32,471 bases of DNA from CALGFH01 sp045807325 (GCA_045807325.1 JBJMHP010000204.1:1-32471); one strand, 5' to 3'; numbered from the stretch's first letter, positions 1 to 8,848 are shown. Notes: generated by a model not told the origin, from the letters alone. Translations and numbers: made by a program.

Positions 1-630
1 ACCGGCCTGCAAGTCCCCGAGGAGGCCATCTGGACCTCGGCCCTGGCCACCGCCCGGTTCCTCGACCAGCAGCGCCCCCAGGGCAGCGCCTATGTGATGG
101 GCGAGGCCGGCCTGACCACCGCCCTGCACCAGGTCGGCTACGTGCTCACCGAGCGCGACCCCGACTACGTGGTCGTCGGCGAGACCCGCGCCTACAGCCA
201 GCAGGCCATCACCAGGGCCATCCGGCTGATCACCGCCGGGGCCCGGTTCATCGCCACCAACCCCGACCCCACCGGCCCCTCCCCCGCCGGCCCCCAGCCG
301 GCCACCGGCGCCGTCGCGGCGCTGATCTCCAAGGCCACCGGGGTGCGCCCCTACTTCGTGGGCAAGCCCAACCCGCTGATGATGCGCGAGGCCCTGCGGA
401 CCATCGACGCCCACTCCGAGGCCACGGTGATGATCGGCGACCGGATGGACACCGACATCGTCGCCGGGATCGAGGCCGGCCTCCAGACCGTCCTGGTCCT
501 GTCGGGCATCACCACCCGCGAGGAGGCCGGGCGGTTCCCGTTCCTGCCCTCGCGGATCGTCGACTCGGTGGCCGACCTGGTCGACGACATCCCCGATCAG
601 GGGCGCTCGAGCCAGAACGGGCTGGTGTAG
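1..630 (+). CDS. HAD-IIA family phosphatase (NagD-like), 3' part only
   Basis: This is the C-terminal 209 residues of a haloacid dehalogenase superfamily phosphatase of subclass IIA (NagD / phosphoglycolate / p-nitrophenyl phosphatase type). The frame is open from base 1, so the gene starts outside the window and the N-terminal DxD nucleophile motif is not visible. Visible motifs are the cap-domain segment FIATNPDP, the motif III lysine in GKPNPLMM near 361-384, and the Mg-binding motif IV GDRMDTDI near 436-459, followed by the usual GLQTVLVLSG strand. These enzymes hydrolyse phosphate monoesters of small metabolites in the cytosol; the substrate cannot be read from the sequence. The gene converges on the next one and their 3' ends overlap by 34 bp. 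Confidence 0.93.
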   Translation, partial: TGLQVPEEAIWTSALATARFLDQQRPQGSAYVMGEAGLTTALHQVGYVLTERDPDYVVVGETRAYSQQAITRAIRLITAGARFIATNPDPTGPSPAGPQPATGAVAALISKATGVRPYFVGKPNPLMMREALRTIDAHSEATVMIGDRMDTDIVAGIEAGLQTVLVLSGITTREEAGRFPFLPSRIVDSVADLVDDIPDQGRSSQNGLV

Positions 631-1790
631 GCGATCGCCCGGCCCTGCCGGGCCCAGTCACCGACCGCCCGGCGGTCGGCCGGCTCGGCCGGGTCGGTGA
701 CCCGCACCACCACCCAGTCGCCGTCGGCCGGGTCCAGGTCGAGCTCCAGGGCGGCCACCGGCCCGTCCGGAGCGCCCAGGGTGACCTCCAGGGTGGCGAC
801 CAGGGTGGGCAGCCGCTGCCCTGGCCGGAGCACCTGGAGCAGCAGCCGCCGGTCGCGCCAGGCCTCGCCGCGGTCCACGTCGACCTCCAGGCGCGCCGGG
901 CCGCCGGGGTGGGCGAGGGCGGCGCCCATGCGGGCCCGCGGCCGCGACCCGTCTCCGGCGGCCAGCGAGGTCAGGGCGGCGTCCAGCCGCAGGCCCTTGA
1001 TGCGGCTGGCGAAGAACCGCCGGGCGGCCAGGGCCTCGAGCACCCCGGCCCGGGTGAGCTCGCGGACCCACAGCCCGGCCCGGCCCTTGCCCTCGGGCTG
1101 GCCCCAGTCGGCGCCGTGCTCGTCGGTCACGCCCAGCAGCCCGACCCGCCAGCCGGCGTTGAGGCACTGGTTGAGCGGCGACTGCCCGCCGCGGTTGGTG
1201 TCCTTGAGCAGGTAGTCCTCGAGCTTGTTGAACAGCTCCAGGCTGACCAGGCGCTGGCCAAGGGCAGCCCGGTAGCCGAAGTTGGCGAAGCGCAGCCGCC
1301 CGGTCCCTGGGTGGTTGAACCCGACCAGCCCGTCGCTGCCCGAGCGCTCCAGCCAGCGCCAGAACCGGCCCATGGTGGGGGCCGAGCGCAGCGGGTCGGT
1401 GAAGCGTTCGCTGTTCCAGACGTTCATGTGGCCGTAGGCGGCGTGCGACCACTCGAACCCGTGCAGGGCCACGAACTCGCCGTCGGCGTTGGCCGCCTCG
1501 GCCAGGGCGATGGTCTGGCGCCAGGCCCGGCCGTCGATGCCGGTCCAGCCGGGCGCCTTGCGCAGGTCCAGGAAGACTGACGCCCAGCGGCTGTGGTCGG
1601 TCAGGGCGGCCACGTCCAGCCCGGCCGCCCGCATGGAGGCGAAGGCCAGCCGCGGGTCGCCGGCCCCGTCCGACAGCCAGGTGTGGTTGTGCAGGTCGGC
1701 ATGGGCCAGCCACGACCCGGGGAACAGCCGCGACCCCCGGCTGGTCCCCCAGGCGTCGGGCTGCTCAAGGCGTTGGGACGGCGGCTGCAT
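597..1790 (-). CDS. PHP-domain metallohydrolase, CehA/McbA-like
   Basis: A 397-residue protein with the PHP-fold metal ligands in order: DLHNHT near residue 32, TDHS near residue 65, a GFEWSH...GHMN segment near 110-121, GFNHPG near 157, and GVTDEHG near residue 220. The spacing, the FEWS/GHMNVWN segment and the WVRELTRAGVLEALAARRFFAS tail resemble the CehA/McbA (DUF3604-like) branch, which includes carbaryl hydrolases as well as many uncharacterised phosphoesterases. The last ~110 residues form a separate beta-rich tail. There is no signal peptide, so it is probably cytosolic. The ATG start at 1790 has no clear ribosome binding site, so a slightly different start is possible. The true substrate is unknown. 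Confidence 0.85.
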   Translation of the reverse strand: MQPPSQRLEQPDAWGTSRGSRLFPGSWLAHADLHNHTWLSDGAGDPRLAFASMRAAGLDVAALTDHSRWASVFLDLRKAPGWTGIDGRAWRQTIALAEAANADGEFVALHGFEWSHAAYGHMNVWNSERFTDPLRSAPTMGRFWRWLERSGSDGLVGFNHPGTGRLRFANFGYRAALGQRLVSLELFNKLEDYLLKDTNRGGQSPLNQCLNAGWRVGLLGVTDEHGADWGQPEGKGRAGLWVRELTRAGVLEALAARRFFASRIKGLRLDAALTSLAAGDGSRPRARMGAALAHPGGPARLEVDVDRGEAWRDRRLLLQVLRPGQRLPTLVATLEVTLGAPDGPVAALELDLDPADGDWVVVRVTDPAEPADRRAVGDWARQGRAIAYTSPFWLERP

Positions 1791-1845
1791 GCTGGGACGA
1801 TACCGCGAGCCGGCGGTCGAGCCGACGATCTGTACGGCGGCCGGC

Positions 1846-2481
1846 CTAGCGGGGGTCGGGCCGGTCCAGGTTCCAGTGCCGGCCCACCGAGGACAGCCAG
1901 ACCGAGCCGTTCCCGCCGGAGGTGAGGGCGAAGCGGCTGACCACGCGCTGGCCGCCCTCGTGGTCGCCGTACAGCAGCTCCACGCTGAGCCGGCGGTGCT
2001 CCTGGATGGCCTCGCACATCTCCGCGTAGCCGGGCTCGGCCGGGTCCCGGAAGGCGCCCTGCCAGAAGCCGACGTCGCCCGGGGGCACGTAGAGGTCGCG
2101 GGTCTGGGAGCGGAACTGCCCGGGCTCCGCGTGTGGCTCGTCGGCCCGCAGCCCCCGAGGCGCCGGGTGCCAGCCGTGCAGGACGGCCATGCCGGTGCCC
2201 ACGTTGCGCAGGGACATGGCCAGGTAGATGACGCCGTCGACCACCTCGACGCTGGCCCGGCCGCCCTCGATGCGGGAATGATGGCCGTCCACCCACATGA
2301 CCTTGACCAGCTGGTCCTCCAGCCGTGAGGGCGTGAGCAGCGGCCGCATGCCGACCTGGAGGGCCCGCTCGGCGATGCGGGCGGACCGGTTGCCCGACCG
2401 CACCGAGGCGAAGGTGGCCGCCGCCAGCACCAGGGTGCCCCCTGCGGTGGCCAGTGAGGAGATCGTCACCCAGTCGGCCAT
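1846..2481 (-). CDS. Hypothetical protein with N-terminal membrane anchor
   Basis: A 211-residue protein that I do not recognise. Residues ~6-26 (ISSLATAGGTLVLAAATFAS) form a single hydrophobic helix, followed by a basic stretch (RSGNRSARIAERAL) that would sit in the cytoplasm, then a soluble domain. This architecture is common among small actinobacterial anchored proteins of unknown function. Codon third positions are strongly G/C in this frame, which supports real coding. It lies between the M15 peptidase (32-bp gap upstream) and the PHP gene (55-bp gap downstream) on the same strand, so it may be cotranscribed. No catalytic motif is visible. Confidence 0.7.
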   Translation of the reverse strand: MADWVTISSLATAGGTLVLAAATFASVRSGNRSARIAERALQVGMRPLLTPSRLEDQLVKVMWVDGHHSRIEGGRASVEVVDGVIYLAMSLRNVGTGMAVLHGWHPAPRGLRADEPHAEPGQFRSQTRDLYVPPGDVGFWQGAFRDPAEPGYAEMCEAIQEHRRLSVELLYGDHEGGQRVVSRFALTSGGNGSVWLSSVGRHWNLDRPDPR

Positions 2482-2513
2482 CGTCGGCCAGGGTACGCCT
2501 GGTCCAGGACGAC

Positions 2514-3446
2514 CTAGCCGCCGGTTGCCGAAAAGTGCATGAGATCCCTGGGCGAGCGCCAGCTGCCGCCCCAGGTCCAGCCGATGGCCGCGAACGCGCG
2601 GGGCACGACGCCGCCGGGGCTGATCATGCCGGGGCGGCGGTCGCCGCGGTCCAGGTAGGCGCCGGCCAGCTCGGGCAGGACCAGGTCGCCGCGCCGGTAG
2701 GGGTTCTGGAACGGGTTGACGTCCACGGCCAGGCCGTAGGCATGGGCCGACCAGCGGGTCTGCTTGCGGGCGGCGCGGCAGGTGAACGCGGCCGTGTTGT
2801 TGCCGTCGCCGGTGGGGTGGGCCTCCAGGTCGGCGGTGGTGACCAGCCGCATCGCCTCGATGGGGAACCGGGCCCGGTAGAGCCGGGCGAACACCGACAC
2901 CACCTGGGCGGCGACCCGCTCGTTGACGACCAGCTCGCCGGTGTGGGGGCGGCCGTCGAAGCCGTGGAAGCTCACGGTCACATAGCGCAGGCCGGCCAGG
3001 CCGACCGGGCAGCCGGGCCTCCAGGTCGCCCCCATGCGGGCCCGGACGGCCGGGCCGACCGGCCGGATGGCCGACCGGAACCGACCACCGGCGGGCGGGG
3101 GCAGCCGGTCGACGGTGGGGAGCCGGCGGTCCCGGAGCGCCGCCGGGGTGGGCAGCACCTCCCCGAACCCGTCGGGCCGCAACGGCAGCGGCCTCGCCCC
3201 GACCCGCCAGCTGGCCCCGACCCGAGAGGTCGCGGACGGCCGCGTGGCCGGCCGGGGCTGTGGATAGCCGGACCCACCCCCTCCCGCGGCTGGGGTAGCC
3301 TCCCCCACCGGGGGACCCGACGCCGACGGGCCGGGCGGCGGCGCGCCGGTGGGACCGGTGCCCGGGCTGCCGGCGCAGGCGGTGAGGACCGCGCAGGCCA
3401 GCAGCACCCAGGCCAGCAGTGCCGCTGTCAGGCGTCTGGAGCGCAC
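2514..3446 (-). CDS. M15-family D-Ala-D-Ala carboxypeptidase-like lipoprotein
   Basis: The C-terminal domain has the zinc peptidase signature of family M15: SAHAYGLAVDVNP (His and Asp ligands) and, near the end, WGGSW...SPRDLMHF, whose His is the third ligand. Such enzymes trim peptidoglycan stem peptides or related D-Ala linkages outside the membrane. I chose the GTG at 3446 because it gives a lipoprotein signal: basic VRSRR, a hydrophobic helix, then LTAC with the lipidated Cys at residue 24. An ATG at 3542 would add 32 unlikely residues and overlap the upstream gene. A Gly/Pro-rich linker follows the Cys and contains one copy of the dispersed repeat (3254-3314). The start lies 16 bases after the GH15 stop codon, suggesting cotranscription. 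Confidence 0.85.
   Translation of the reverse strand: MRSRRLTAALLAWVLLACAVLTACAGSPGTGPTGAPPPGPSASGPPVGEATPAAGGGGSGYPQPRPATRPSATSRVGASWRVGARPLPLRPDGFGEVLPTPAALRDRRLPTVDRLPPPAGGRFRSAIRPVGPAVRARMGATWRPGCPVGLAGLRYVTVSFHGFDGRPHTGELVVNERVAAQVVSVFARLYRARFPIEAMRLVTTADLEAHPTGDGNNTAAFTCRAARKQTRWSAHAYGLAVDVNPFQNPYRRGDLVLPELAGAYLDRGDRRPGMISPGGVVPRAFAAIGWTWGGSWRSPRDLMHFSATGG
3254..3314 (+). repeat. Dispersed bipartite repeat, copy a
   Basis: Left arm GGCTGTGGATAGCC starts at 3256 (one mismatch from a perfect palindrome). Right arm TAGCCTCCCCC starts at 3296, 40 bp downstream, followed by a CCCCC-ACC-GGGGG hairpin. It lies inside the linker of the M15 lipoprotein, antisense to that gene, and is translated there as a Gly/Pro-rich segment. 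The spacer resembles copy c. Confidence 0.7.
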
Positions 3447-3462
3447 CGACCGCTCGGGGGGG

Positions 3463-5478
3463 TCACAGGAGCGAGACGCCCTGGGGGCGGAAGCGGGTGG
3501 CGTCGCCGCCGGCCTCGGCCCGGATGACGTGCATGACCGCATTGATCAGGGCCAGATGGGTGAACGCCTGGGGGAAGTTGCCCAGGTGGCGGCCTGAGCG
3601 CGGGTCGATCTCCTCGGCGTACAGCTGCAGTGGGCTGGAGTACGACAGCAGCTTCTCGCACAGCTGCCGGGCCCGGGCGACCTCGCCGATCTCCACCAGG
3701 GCCGACACCAGCCAGAACGAGCAGATGGTGAAGGTGCCCTCCTCGCCTGAGAAGCCGTCCTCGGTGTCCTCGACCTTGTAGCGCAGCACCAGCTCGTCGA
3801 CGGTGAGCTCGTCGGCGATGGCCAGGACGGTGTTGCGGATCCGCGGGTCGTCGGGCGGCAGGAACCGCAGCAGCGGCATGAGCAGGACCGAGGCGTCCAG
3901 GGCGGTGGTGTCGTAGTGCTGGACGAACACCCCCCGCTCGTCGGTGCCGTGCTCGAGGATGTCGGCATGGATCTCGTCGGCGGCCTTGCGCCAGGTGGTG
4001 GCCAGGTCGCGGTCGCCGTGCAGCTTGGCCAGCCGGGCCCCCCGGTCGCAGGCCACCCAGCACATCAGCTTGGAGGAGGTGAAGTGCCGCGGCGGCCCCC
4101 GGACCTCCCAGATGCCCTGGTCGGGTTTGCTCCAGTTGGCGATGGCGCACTCCACGGCCCGCTTGAGCATCGGCCAGACCCGCTCGGGCAGGTAGTCCCG
4201 GGACTTGGTGTGCAGGTAGACCGAGTCCAGCACCGACCCCCAGACGTCGTGCTGACGCTGGGTGGCGGCGGCGTTGCCGACCCGCACCGGCCGGGCGTCC
4301 TCGTACCCGCTCAGGTAATCGAGCCCCTCCTCGGCCAGCTCCTTCTCACCCCCGACCCCGTACATGATCTGGAGCTCGTCGTCCTCGCCGTCGCAGACGT
4401 CGGCCACGAAGTAGAAGAAGTCGTTGGCCTCCCGCTCGAACCCGAGGGTGTACAGGCCCCAGAGCATGAAGGTGGCGTCCCGGATCCAGGTGTAGCGGTA
4501 GTCGTAGTTGCGCTCGCCGCCGGGGGTCTCGGGCAACGAGGTGGTGGCGGCGGCCAGCAGCGCCCCCGTCGGGGCGTAGGTCAGGCCCTTGAGGGTCAGG
4601 GCGCTGCGCTGCAGGTGGCTCTGCCAGCGGTGCTCGGGGAACACGCCCTGGTTGATCCAGCCCCGCCAGAACTCGGCCGTCCGCTCCATCCGCTCGAACG
4701 CCTCGTCGCAGTTGGCCGGGGGCGTCCGCTCGGCCCAGTACTCCTCGGAGGCCGACCACTGCGAGCGCGGCCAGCCGAGGGCGGCGAAGGCCCGGTCGCC
4801 CTCGTGCAGGGTGGTCCGGGCGTGGGCGCCGCGGCCCTCGAAGCCGACCCGGAGGTTGGTGACCAGCCGCAGCTGGACGTCGCCCTCGCCGCCGTGGGCG
4901 ACCGCCTCCCCGTAGCCCTGCCCCGAGTACTCCCAGCGGGCCTCGGTGCGGCCGTAGTCGAACACCGGCTCGCAGTCCAGGCTCAGCTCGACGCTGCCGA
5001 TGATGCACTTCACCGTGCGCAGCAGGATGTGCTCGGCCTCGTAGTCGGTGGGCGGCCGCCGGTGGGTGCCCGAGCGGCGCTGCTGGTGGTACCAGGGACC
5101 GACGCACATGGCGTCGCGGATCACCACCCAGCCGCCGCGGGCCCGCCAGGTCGTCTCCAGCACCAGCGTGCCCGGCAGGTAGCGCCGCCCGGCCGGCACC
5201 ATCACCCCGGTCGGGCCGAACCGGAAGCCGCCCGCGGCCCGGTCAAGGACCGAGGCGAACACGCTGCGCCCGTCGGGGCGGGGCGAGCACAGCCACTCGA
5301 CGTTGCCGCTGGGCGCGACCAGGGCGTTGGTCTCGCAGTCGGACAGGAACGCGTACTCGGCGATGGGCGGGAACGGGCTGGGGCCCTCGACGCCATCGGG
5401 CTCGAACGGCATCTGCCGGCCGACGGCGACGGCGTCGCCGTCGCCGGAGGCGGCGCTGGTTGCCCGTGTCCTGGCCAT
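3463..5478 (-). CDS. GH15 family glycosidase (trehalase/glucoamylase-like)
   Basis: A 671-residue cytosolic enzyme. Residues ~40-90 form the N-terminal trehalase-like domain (AEYAFLSDCETNALVAPSG). The catalytic (alpha/alpha)6 domain follows, with YDYRYTWIRDATF near 325, GIWEVRGPPRHFT with the likely general acid E458, and GFSGEEGTFTICSFW with the likely base at E579/E580. All are hallmarks of glycoside hydrolase family 15. In actinobacteria, members of this type include trehalases and glucoamylases that release glucose from alpha-linked sugars; which of these applies cannot be told. I used the ATG at 5478 because the TREH_N domain begins shortly after it; the frame stays open further upstream but reads as low-complexity Arg/Pro antisense of the SARP gene. 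The gene starts 22 bp after the SARP stop. Confidence 0.92.
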   Translation of the reverse strand: MARTRATSAASGDGDAVAVGRQMPFEPDGVEGPSPFPPIAEYAFLSDCETNALVAPSGNVEWLCSPRPDGRSVFASVLDRAAGGFRFGPTGVMVPAGRRYLPGTLVLETTWRARGGWVVIRDAMCVGPWYHQQRRSGTHRRPPTDYEAEHILLRTVKCIIGSVELSLDCEPVFDYGRTEARWEYSGQGYGEAVAHGGEGDVQLRLVTNLRVGFEGRGAHARTTLHEGDRAFAALGWPRSQWSASEEYWAERTPPANCDEAFERMERTAEFWRGWINQGVFPEHRWQSHLQRSALTLKGLTYAPTGALLAAATTSLPETPGGERNYDYRYTWIRDATFMLWGLYTLGFEREANDFFYFVADVCDGEDDELQIMYGVGGEKELAEEGLDYLSGYEDARPVRVGNAAATQRQHDVWGSVLDSVYLHTKSRDYLPERVWPMLKRAVECAIANWSKPDQGIWEVRGPPRHFTSSKLMCWVACDRGARLAKLHGDRDLATTWRKAADEIHADILEHGTDERGVFVQHYDTTALDASVLLMPLLRFLPPDDPRIRNTVLAIADELTVDELVLRYKVEDTEDGFSGEEGTFTICSFWLVSALVEIGEVARARQLCEKLLSYSSPLQLYAEEIDPRSGRHLGNFPQAFTHLALINAVMHVIRAEAGGDATRFRPQGVSLL

Positions 5479-5500
5479 CGTGTCTATGGTCTGCCCTGGG

Positions 5501-8500
5501 TCAGGCCCTGGCAACCACTTCCCGCAGGACGTCCTCGGCGGCCAGGGCCCGCCCGGACGCCCGCGCCTCCGCCAGGGCGTCAGCGTCCAGCCGGGCGCGG
5601 ACGGCGGCGTCGACCAGCTCGGCCTCGTGCCGTTCGGCGCCGACGGCGGCGAAGCCGGTCCGCTCGCGGATCGCCTCGGCGGCGGCCAGCAGCCGCGCCG
5701 CCTCCTCGGGCCGGTCGCGGCCGAGCGCGACCAGGGCCTCGCCGACCAGGGCCCAGGCGGCGGTGGCGGGCTGGGGGACGGCCAGGAGCAGGCCGGCCGC
5801 CTCGGCCAGGTGGGCCTCGGCGGCGTCCAGGTCGCCCAGGCGGCCCTCGGCGCAGGCCAGCTGGACCAGGGTGTGGGGCACACTCCAGCCGACCAGGTCC
5901 CGGATGATGGTCAGGGCCTCGGCGTGCAGGCGCCGGGCCCGTCCCAGGTCGCCGCGGACGCGGGCGGCGCCGCCCAGCTCGTTGTAGAGATGGGCGAACC
6001 CGCGGCGCTGCCCGGTGCGGCGGAACTGGGCCATGGCCTCGGCATAGACGCCGGCCGCCCGGGCGTCGTCGCCCCGGAGGGCGAGCAGGCCGCCGAGCCC
6101 GCCAAGCGAGGCCAGCACCGTCCACAGCGGCCCGCTCTCGCGGGCGGCGGCCAGCGCGGCCTCATAGGCGGCCTCGGCCCCATCCAGGTCGCCCCGGGCC
6201 TTGGCGATCTCGGCCAGGCTGAAGTGGGTCTGGGCCAGCCCCCACTGATCGTCGAGGGCCTGGAACTGGGCCAGGGCCCGCTGCCCCGACGCCTCGGCCT
6301 CCGCCGACAGCCCCCGGTGGTAGGCCTCGAAGGAGAACCGGGCCCGCCCGGCGAAGGCCTCCCCCCAGGGGTCGCCGAGCTCGACGAAGGTGGCGTCGGC
6401 CTCCTCGACCAGGCGGGCGCCGTCCTCGCTGGGCCCGACCCGCTGCAGCTCGGCGAAGGCCAGCAGCAGCTTGGAGAACGCCGCCCCCGACCGGTCCCCG
6501 AACCGCTCGCACAGCTCCCGGCTGCGCCTGGCGGCCTCGGCCGTCGCCGCCGACGGGGTGAGCGACACCTCCAGCATCGCCGACGCCTGCAGTGCCCTGG
6601 CCAGCTGCGGGGTCGGCGGCTGGCCGTCGGCCAGGGCGAGCGCGCCGGCCAGCAGCTGGCGGCCCTCGATGGTCCGGTCCGTCCACCAGTACCAGCCCAG
6701 CGCGCCGGCCAGCCGCAACGCCGTGTCCGGGTCGGGGGCGGCCACGGCCCGGTCCAGGGCCGCCCGCAGGTTGTCGTAGTCGGCCACCACCCGCCGCAGC
6801 CACGGCCTGGCGGTGCGGTGGCCGGCGGCCTCCTCGGCCAGCTCCAGGGACCAGGCGGTGTGGCGAGCGGCCACGGCCTGGGTCTCGCCGGCCTCGGCGA
6901 GGCGCTCGGCCCCGTAGGCCCGCAGCGTCTCCAGCAGCCGGAAGCGGGCCGGGTCGCCGCCGGCGGCCACAATCAGGGACCGGTCGACCAGCCGGAACAG
7001 CCCGTTCAGGACCTCGCCGGGCTCCAGGCCGTCGCCGCCGCACACCGCCTCGGCGGCGGCCACCGTCCAGCCGCCGGAGAACACCGACAGCCGCCGCAGC
7101 AGCCGCCGGTCGGCGTCGTCCAGCAGCTCCCAGCTCCAGTCGATGGTCGCTCGCAGGGTCTGCTGGCGGGGGTCGGTGGCCCGGCCACCGCCGGCCAGGA
7201 GCCGGAACCGGTCGTCCAGGCGGGCCGCCAGCTCGGCCGGGGGCAGGGCCCGGACCCGAGCCGCGGCCAGCTCGATGGCCAGCGGCAGGCCGTCCAGGCG
7301 CCGGCACAGCTCGGCCACCACCGGCCCGCTGGTGCTGTCCAGGACGAAGCCCGGGTCGGCGGCGGTGGCCCGCTCCACGAACAGCCGCACCGCGTCGTAC
7401 CCGGCCAGCATCTCGGGCGCCTCGCCATCGGCTGTGGACAGCCGGGGACGCGCCACATCCGGATCGGCTACGCTCCCCCACCGGGGGGCTGCCCGGGGGG
7501 CCGCGCCCGCGACCGGGTCGGTGACGGCCGCGCCGGGGACGGCCGGCGTGCTCTCGGCCGCGGCGGGGACGGCCGGCGTGCTCTCGGGCGCGGCGGGGAC
7601 GGCCAGGGGTGGGACCGGCCAGACGACCTCGCCGGGCACGCCCAGGACCTCGCGGCTGGTGGCCAGCACCCGGACCGCCGGCCCGGCCTGGAGCAGCCGC
7701 CGGGCCAGTCCGGCGCAGGCCTCGACCAGGTGCTCGCAGTTGTCCAGGACCAGCAGCAGCCCCTTGTCGGCCACGAAGCTGGCCAGCCGCTCGGTCACGG
7801 CCGGCGGCGCGACGCCCGGCCCGGCGGGCTCCTCGCCCAGCCCCAGGGTGACGGCCACCACCTCGCCCAGCAGCGCCGGGTCGCGGAGGGCGGCCAGCTC
7901 GACCAGCCACACCCCGTCCGGGTAGCCGGCCGCCAGCCGCCGGGCCAGCTCCACGGCCAGGCTGGTCTTGCCCGCCCCACCCGGCCCGGTCACGGTGACC
8001 AGCCGATGCTGCTCGACCAGCTTGGCCGCCTCGCGAAGCTCCTCGGACCGCCCGACCAGGCTGGTCAGCCGCTCGGGCAGGTTGTGGCGGGGCTGCTGGC
8101 GGGGGGTGGCCGCCTCCAGGGCCGGGTCCTGGACCAGGATGGCCTGCTGCAGCCGCTGCAGCTCCGGCGACGGGTCGATCCCCAGCTCCCCGGCCAGCAC
8201 CGCCCGGGTCGCCTGGTACACCTCGAGGGCGTCGGCCTGCCGCCCCGACCGGTACAGGGCCACCATCAGCTGGCCCCGCAGCCGCTCCCGGGTCGGATGC
8301 TCGGCCACCAGCCCCTCCAGCTCCCCCACCAGCCCGGTGTGGTCGCCGGCGGCCAGCCGCAGCTCCACCAGCGCCTCGACCGCGCCCAGGCGCAGCTCCT
8401 CCAGCCGGGCCGCCTCGGCCTGGGCCCAGGGCTGGTCGGCGAACTCGGCCAGGGCCGGGCCCCGCCACAGCCCGAGCGCCTCCTCCAGCGGCCCGGCCGC

Positions 8501-8848
8501 CGCGTCCCCGGCCGCCCGGCCGGCCTTGGCGACCAGCCGCTCGAACCGGGCCGCGTCCACCTGGCCGGGGTCGGCCTCCAGCACGTACCCGGGCGGGCGG
8601 GTGACCACCAGTCCGGCCCCGGCCGGCCCCAGGGCCCGGCGCAGGGCCGACACCCGGCCCTGGAGGGTGTTGGCCGGGTTCCCCGGCGGGTCGTCGCCCC
8701 ACAGGTCCTCGACCAGCCGGTCGGCCGACACCACCCGGCCGGCGTGGACCAGCAGGTCGGCCAGCAGGGCCCGCTCCTTGGCCCCCGGCACCCGCAGCAG
8801 GCCCGGCCCGTGGCGGACCTCCAGCGGCCCCAGGATCCCGAACTCCAT
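5501..8848 (-). CDS. AfsR/SARP-family transcriptional regulator with NB-ARC ATPase and TPR repeats
   Basis: A 1115-residue regulator. Residues ~1-90 form the OmpR-like winged helix DNA-binding domain; ~95-240 form the bacterial transcriptional activator domain (BTAD). The NB-ARC/STAND ATPase starts near 260 with Walker A GPGGAGKT at 288-295 and Walker B LLLVLDNCEH at ~364-373. The C-terminal third (from ~700) is an Ala/Leu-rich array of TPR-like helices for ligand or partner sensing. The start ATG at 8848 has a strong GGGAGAGGGAG site. Residues ~414-481, between the Walker B strand and the conserved AVRLFVERA segment, are a low-complexity insertion built from a 30-bp tandem repeat and a copy of the dispersed repeat; in relatives this loop is, from memory, much shorter. 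It probably controls the downstream GH15 and M15 genes or a secondary pathway elsewhere (inference). Confidence 0.93.
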   Translation of the reverse strand: MEFGILGPLEVRHGPGLLRVPGAKERALLADLLVHAGRVVSADRLVEDLWGDDPPGNPANTLQGRVSALRRALGPAGAGLVVTRPPGYVLEADPGQVDAARFERLVAKAGRAAGDAAAGPLEEALGLWRGPALAEFADQPWAQAEAARLEELRLGAVEALVELRLAAGDHTGLVGELEGLVAEHPTRERLRGQLMVALYRSGRQADALEVYQATRAVLAGELGIDPSPELQRLQQAILVQDPALEAATPRQQPRHNLPERLTSLVGRSEELREAAKLVEQHRLVTVTGPGGAGKTSLAVELARRLAAGYPDGVWLVELAALRDPALLGEVVAVTLGLGEEPAGPGVAPPAVTERLASFVADKGLLLVLDNCEHLVEACAGLARRLLQAGPAVRVLATSREVLGVPGEVVWPVPPLAVPAAPESTPAVPAAAESTPAVPGAAVTDPVAGAAPRAAPRWGSVADPDVARPRLSTADGEAPEMLAGYDAVRLFVERATAADPGFVLDSTSGPVVAELCRRLDGLPLAIELAAARVRALPPAELAARLDDRFRLLAGGGRATDPRQQTLRATIDWSWELLDDADRRLLRRLSVFSGGWTVAAAEAVCGGDGLEPGEVLNGLFRLVDRSLIVAAGGDPARFRLLETLRAYGAERLAEAGETQAVAARHTAWSLELAEEAAGHRTARPWLRRVVADYDNLRAALDRAVAAPDPDTALRLAGALGWYWWTDRTIEGRQLLAGALALADGQPPTPQLARALQASAMLEVSLTPSAATAEAARRSRELCERFGDRSGAAFSKLLLAFAELQRVGPSEDGARLVEEADATFVELGDPWGEAFAGRARFSFEAYHRGLSAEAEASGQRALAQFQALDDQWGLAQTHFSLAEIAKARGDLDGAEAAYEAALAAARESGPLWTVLASLGGLGGLLALRGDDARAAGVYAEAMAQFRRTGQRRGFAHLYNELGGAARVRGDLGRARRLHAEALTIIRDLVGWSVPHTLVQLACAEGRLGDLDAAEAHLAEAAGLLLAVPQPATAAWALVGEALVALGRDRPEEAARLLAAAEAIRERTGFAAVGAERHEAELVDAAVRARLDADALAEARASGRALAAEDVLREVVARA
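7430..7488 (+). repeat. Dispersed bipartite repeat, copy b
   Basis: The left arm GGCTGTGGACAGCC (7430-7443) is a perfect inverted repeat with a 2-nt centre. The right arm TACGCTCCCCC starts at 7469, 39 bp downstream, followed by ACC and a run of six G. It is antisense to and inside the SARP gene, in the loop after the Walker B motif. Its right half is nearly identical to copy e. Confidence 0.75.
7531..7604. repeat. 30-bp tandem repeat, about 2.5 copies, inside the SARP gene
   Basis: Units at 7531-7560 and 7561-7590 differ at two positions, and a partial third copy runs to about 7604. In the SARP frame it encodes repeated ESTPAVPAAA-like decapeptides (ten residues per 30 bp), so length changes would stay in frame. 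It lies about 40 bp from dispersed repeat copy b. Confidence 0.85.

Noticed and set aside
1561..1640. A sixth copy of the dispersed repeat (GGCTGTGGTCGG near 1590)
   Set aside because: Only part of the left arm matches and no TANNCTCCC block follows at 39-40 bp.
5479..5883. A 5' extension of the GH15 gene
   Set aside because: The upstream in-frame codons are the SARP C-terminus read in another frame and give an Arg/Pro/Trp-rich string; the ATG at 5478 suits the family.
3916..5907. A plus-strand open frame of 663 codons opposite GH15
   Set aside because: Low-complexity antisense of GH15 with no recognisable motif; GH15 catalytic segments are intact on the minus strand.
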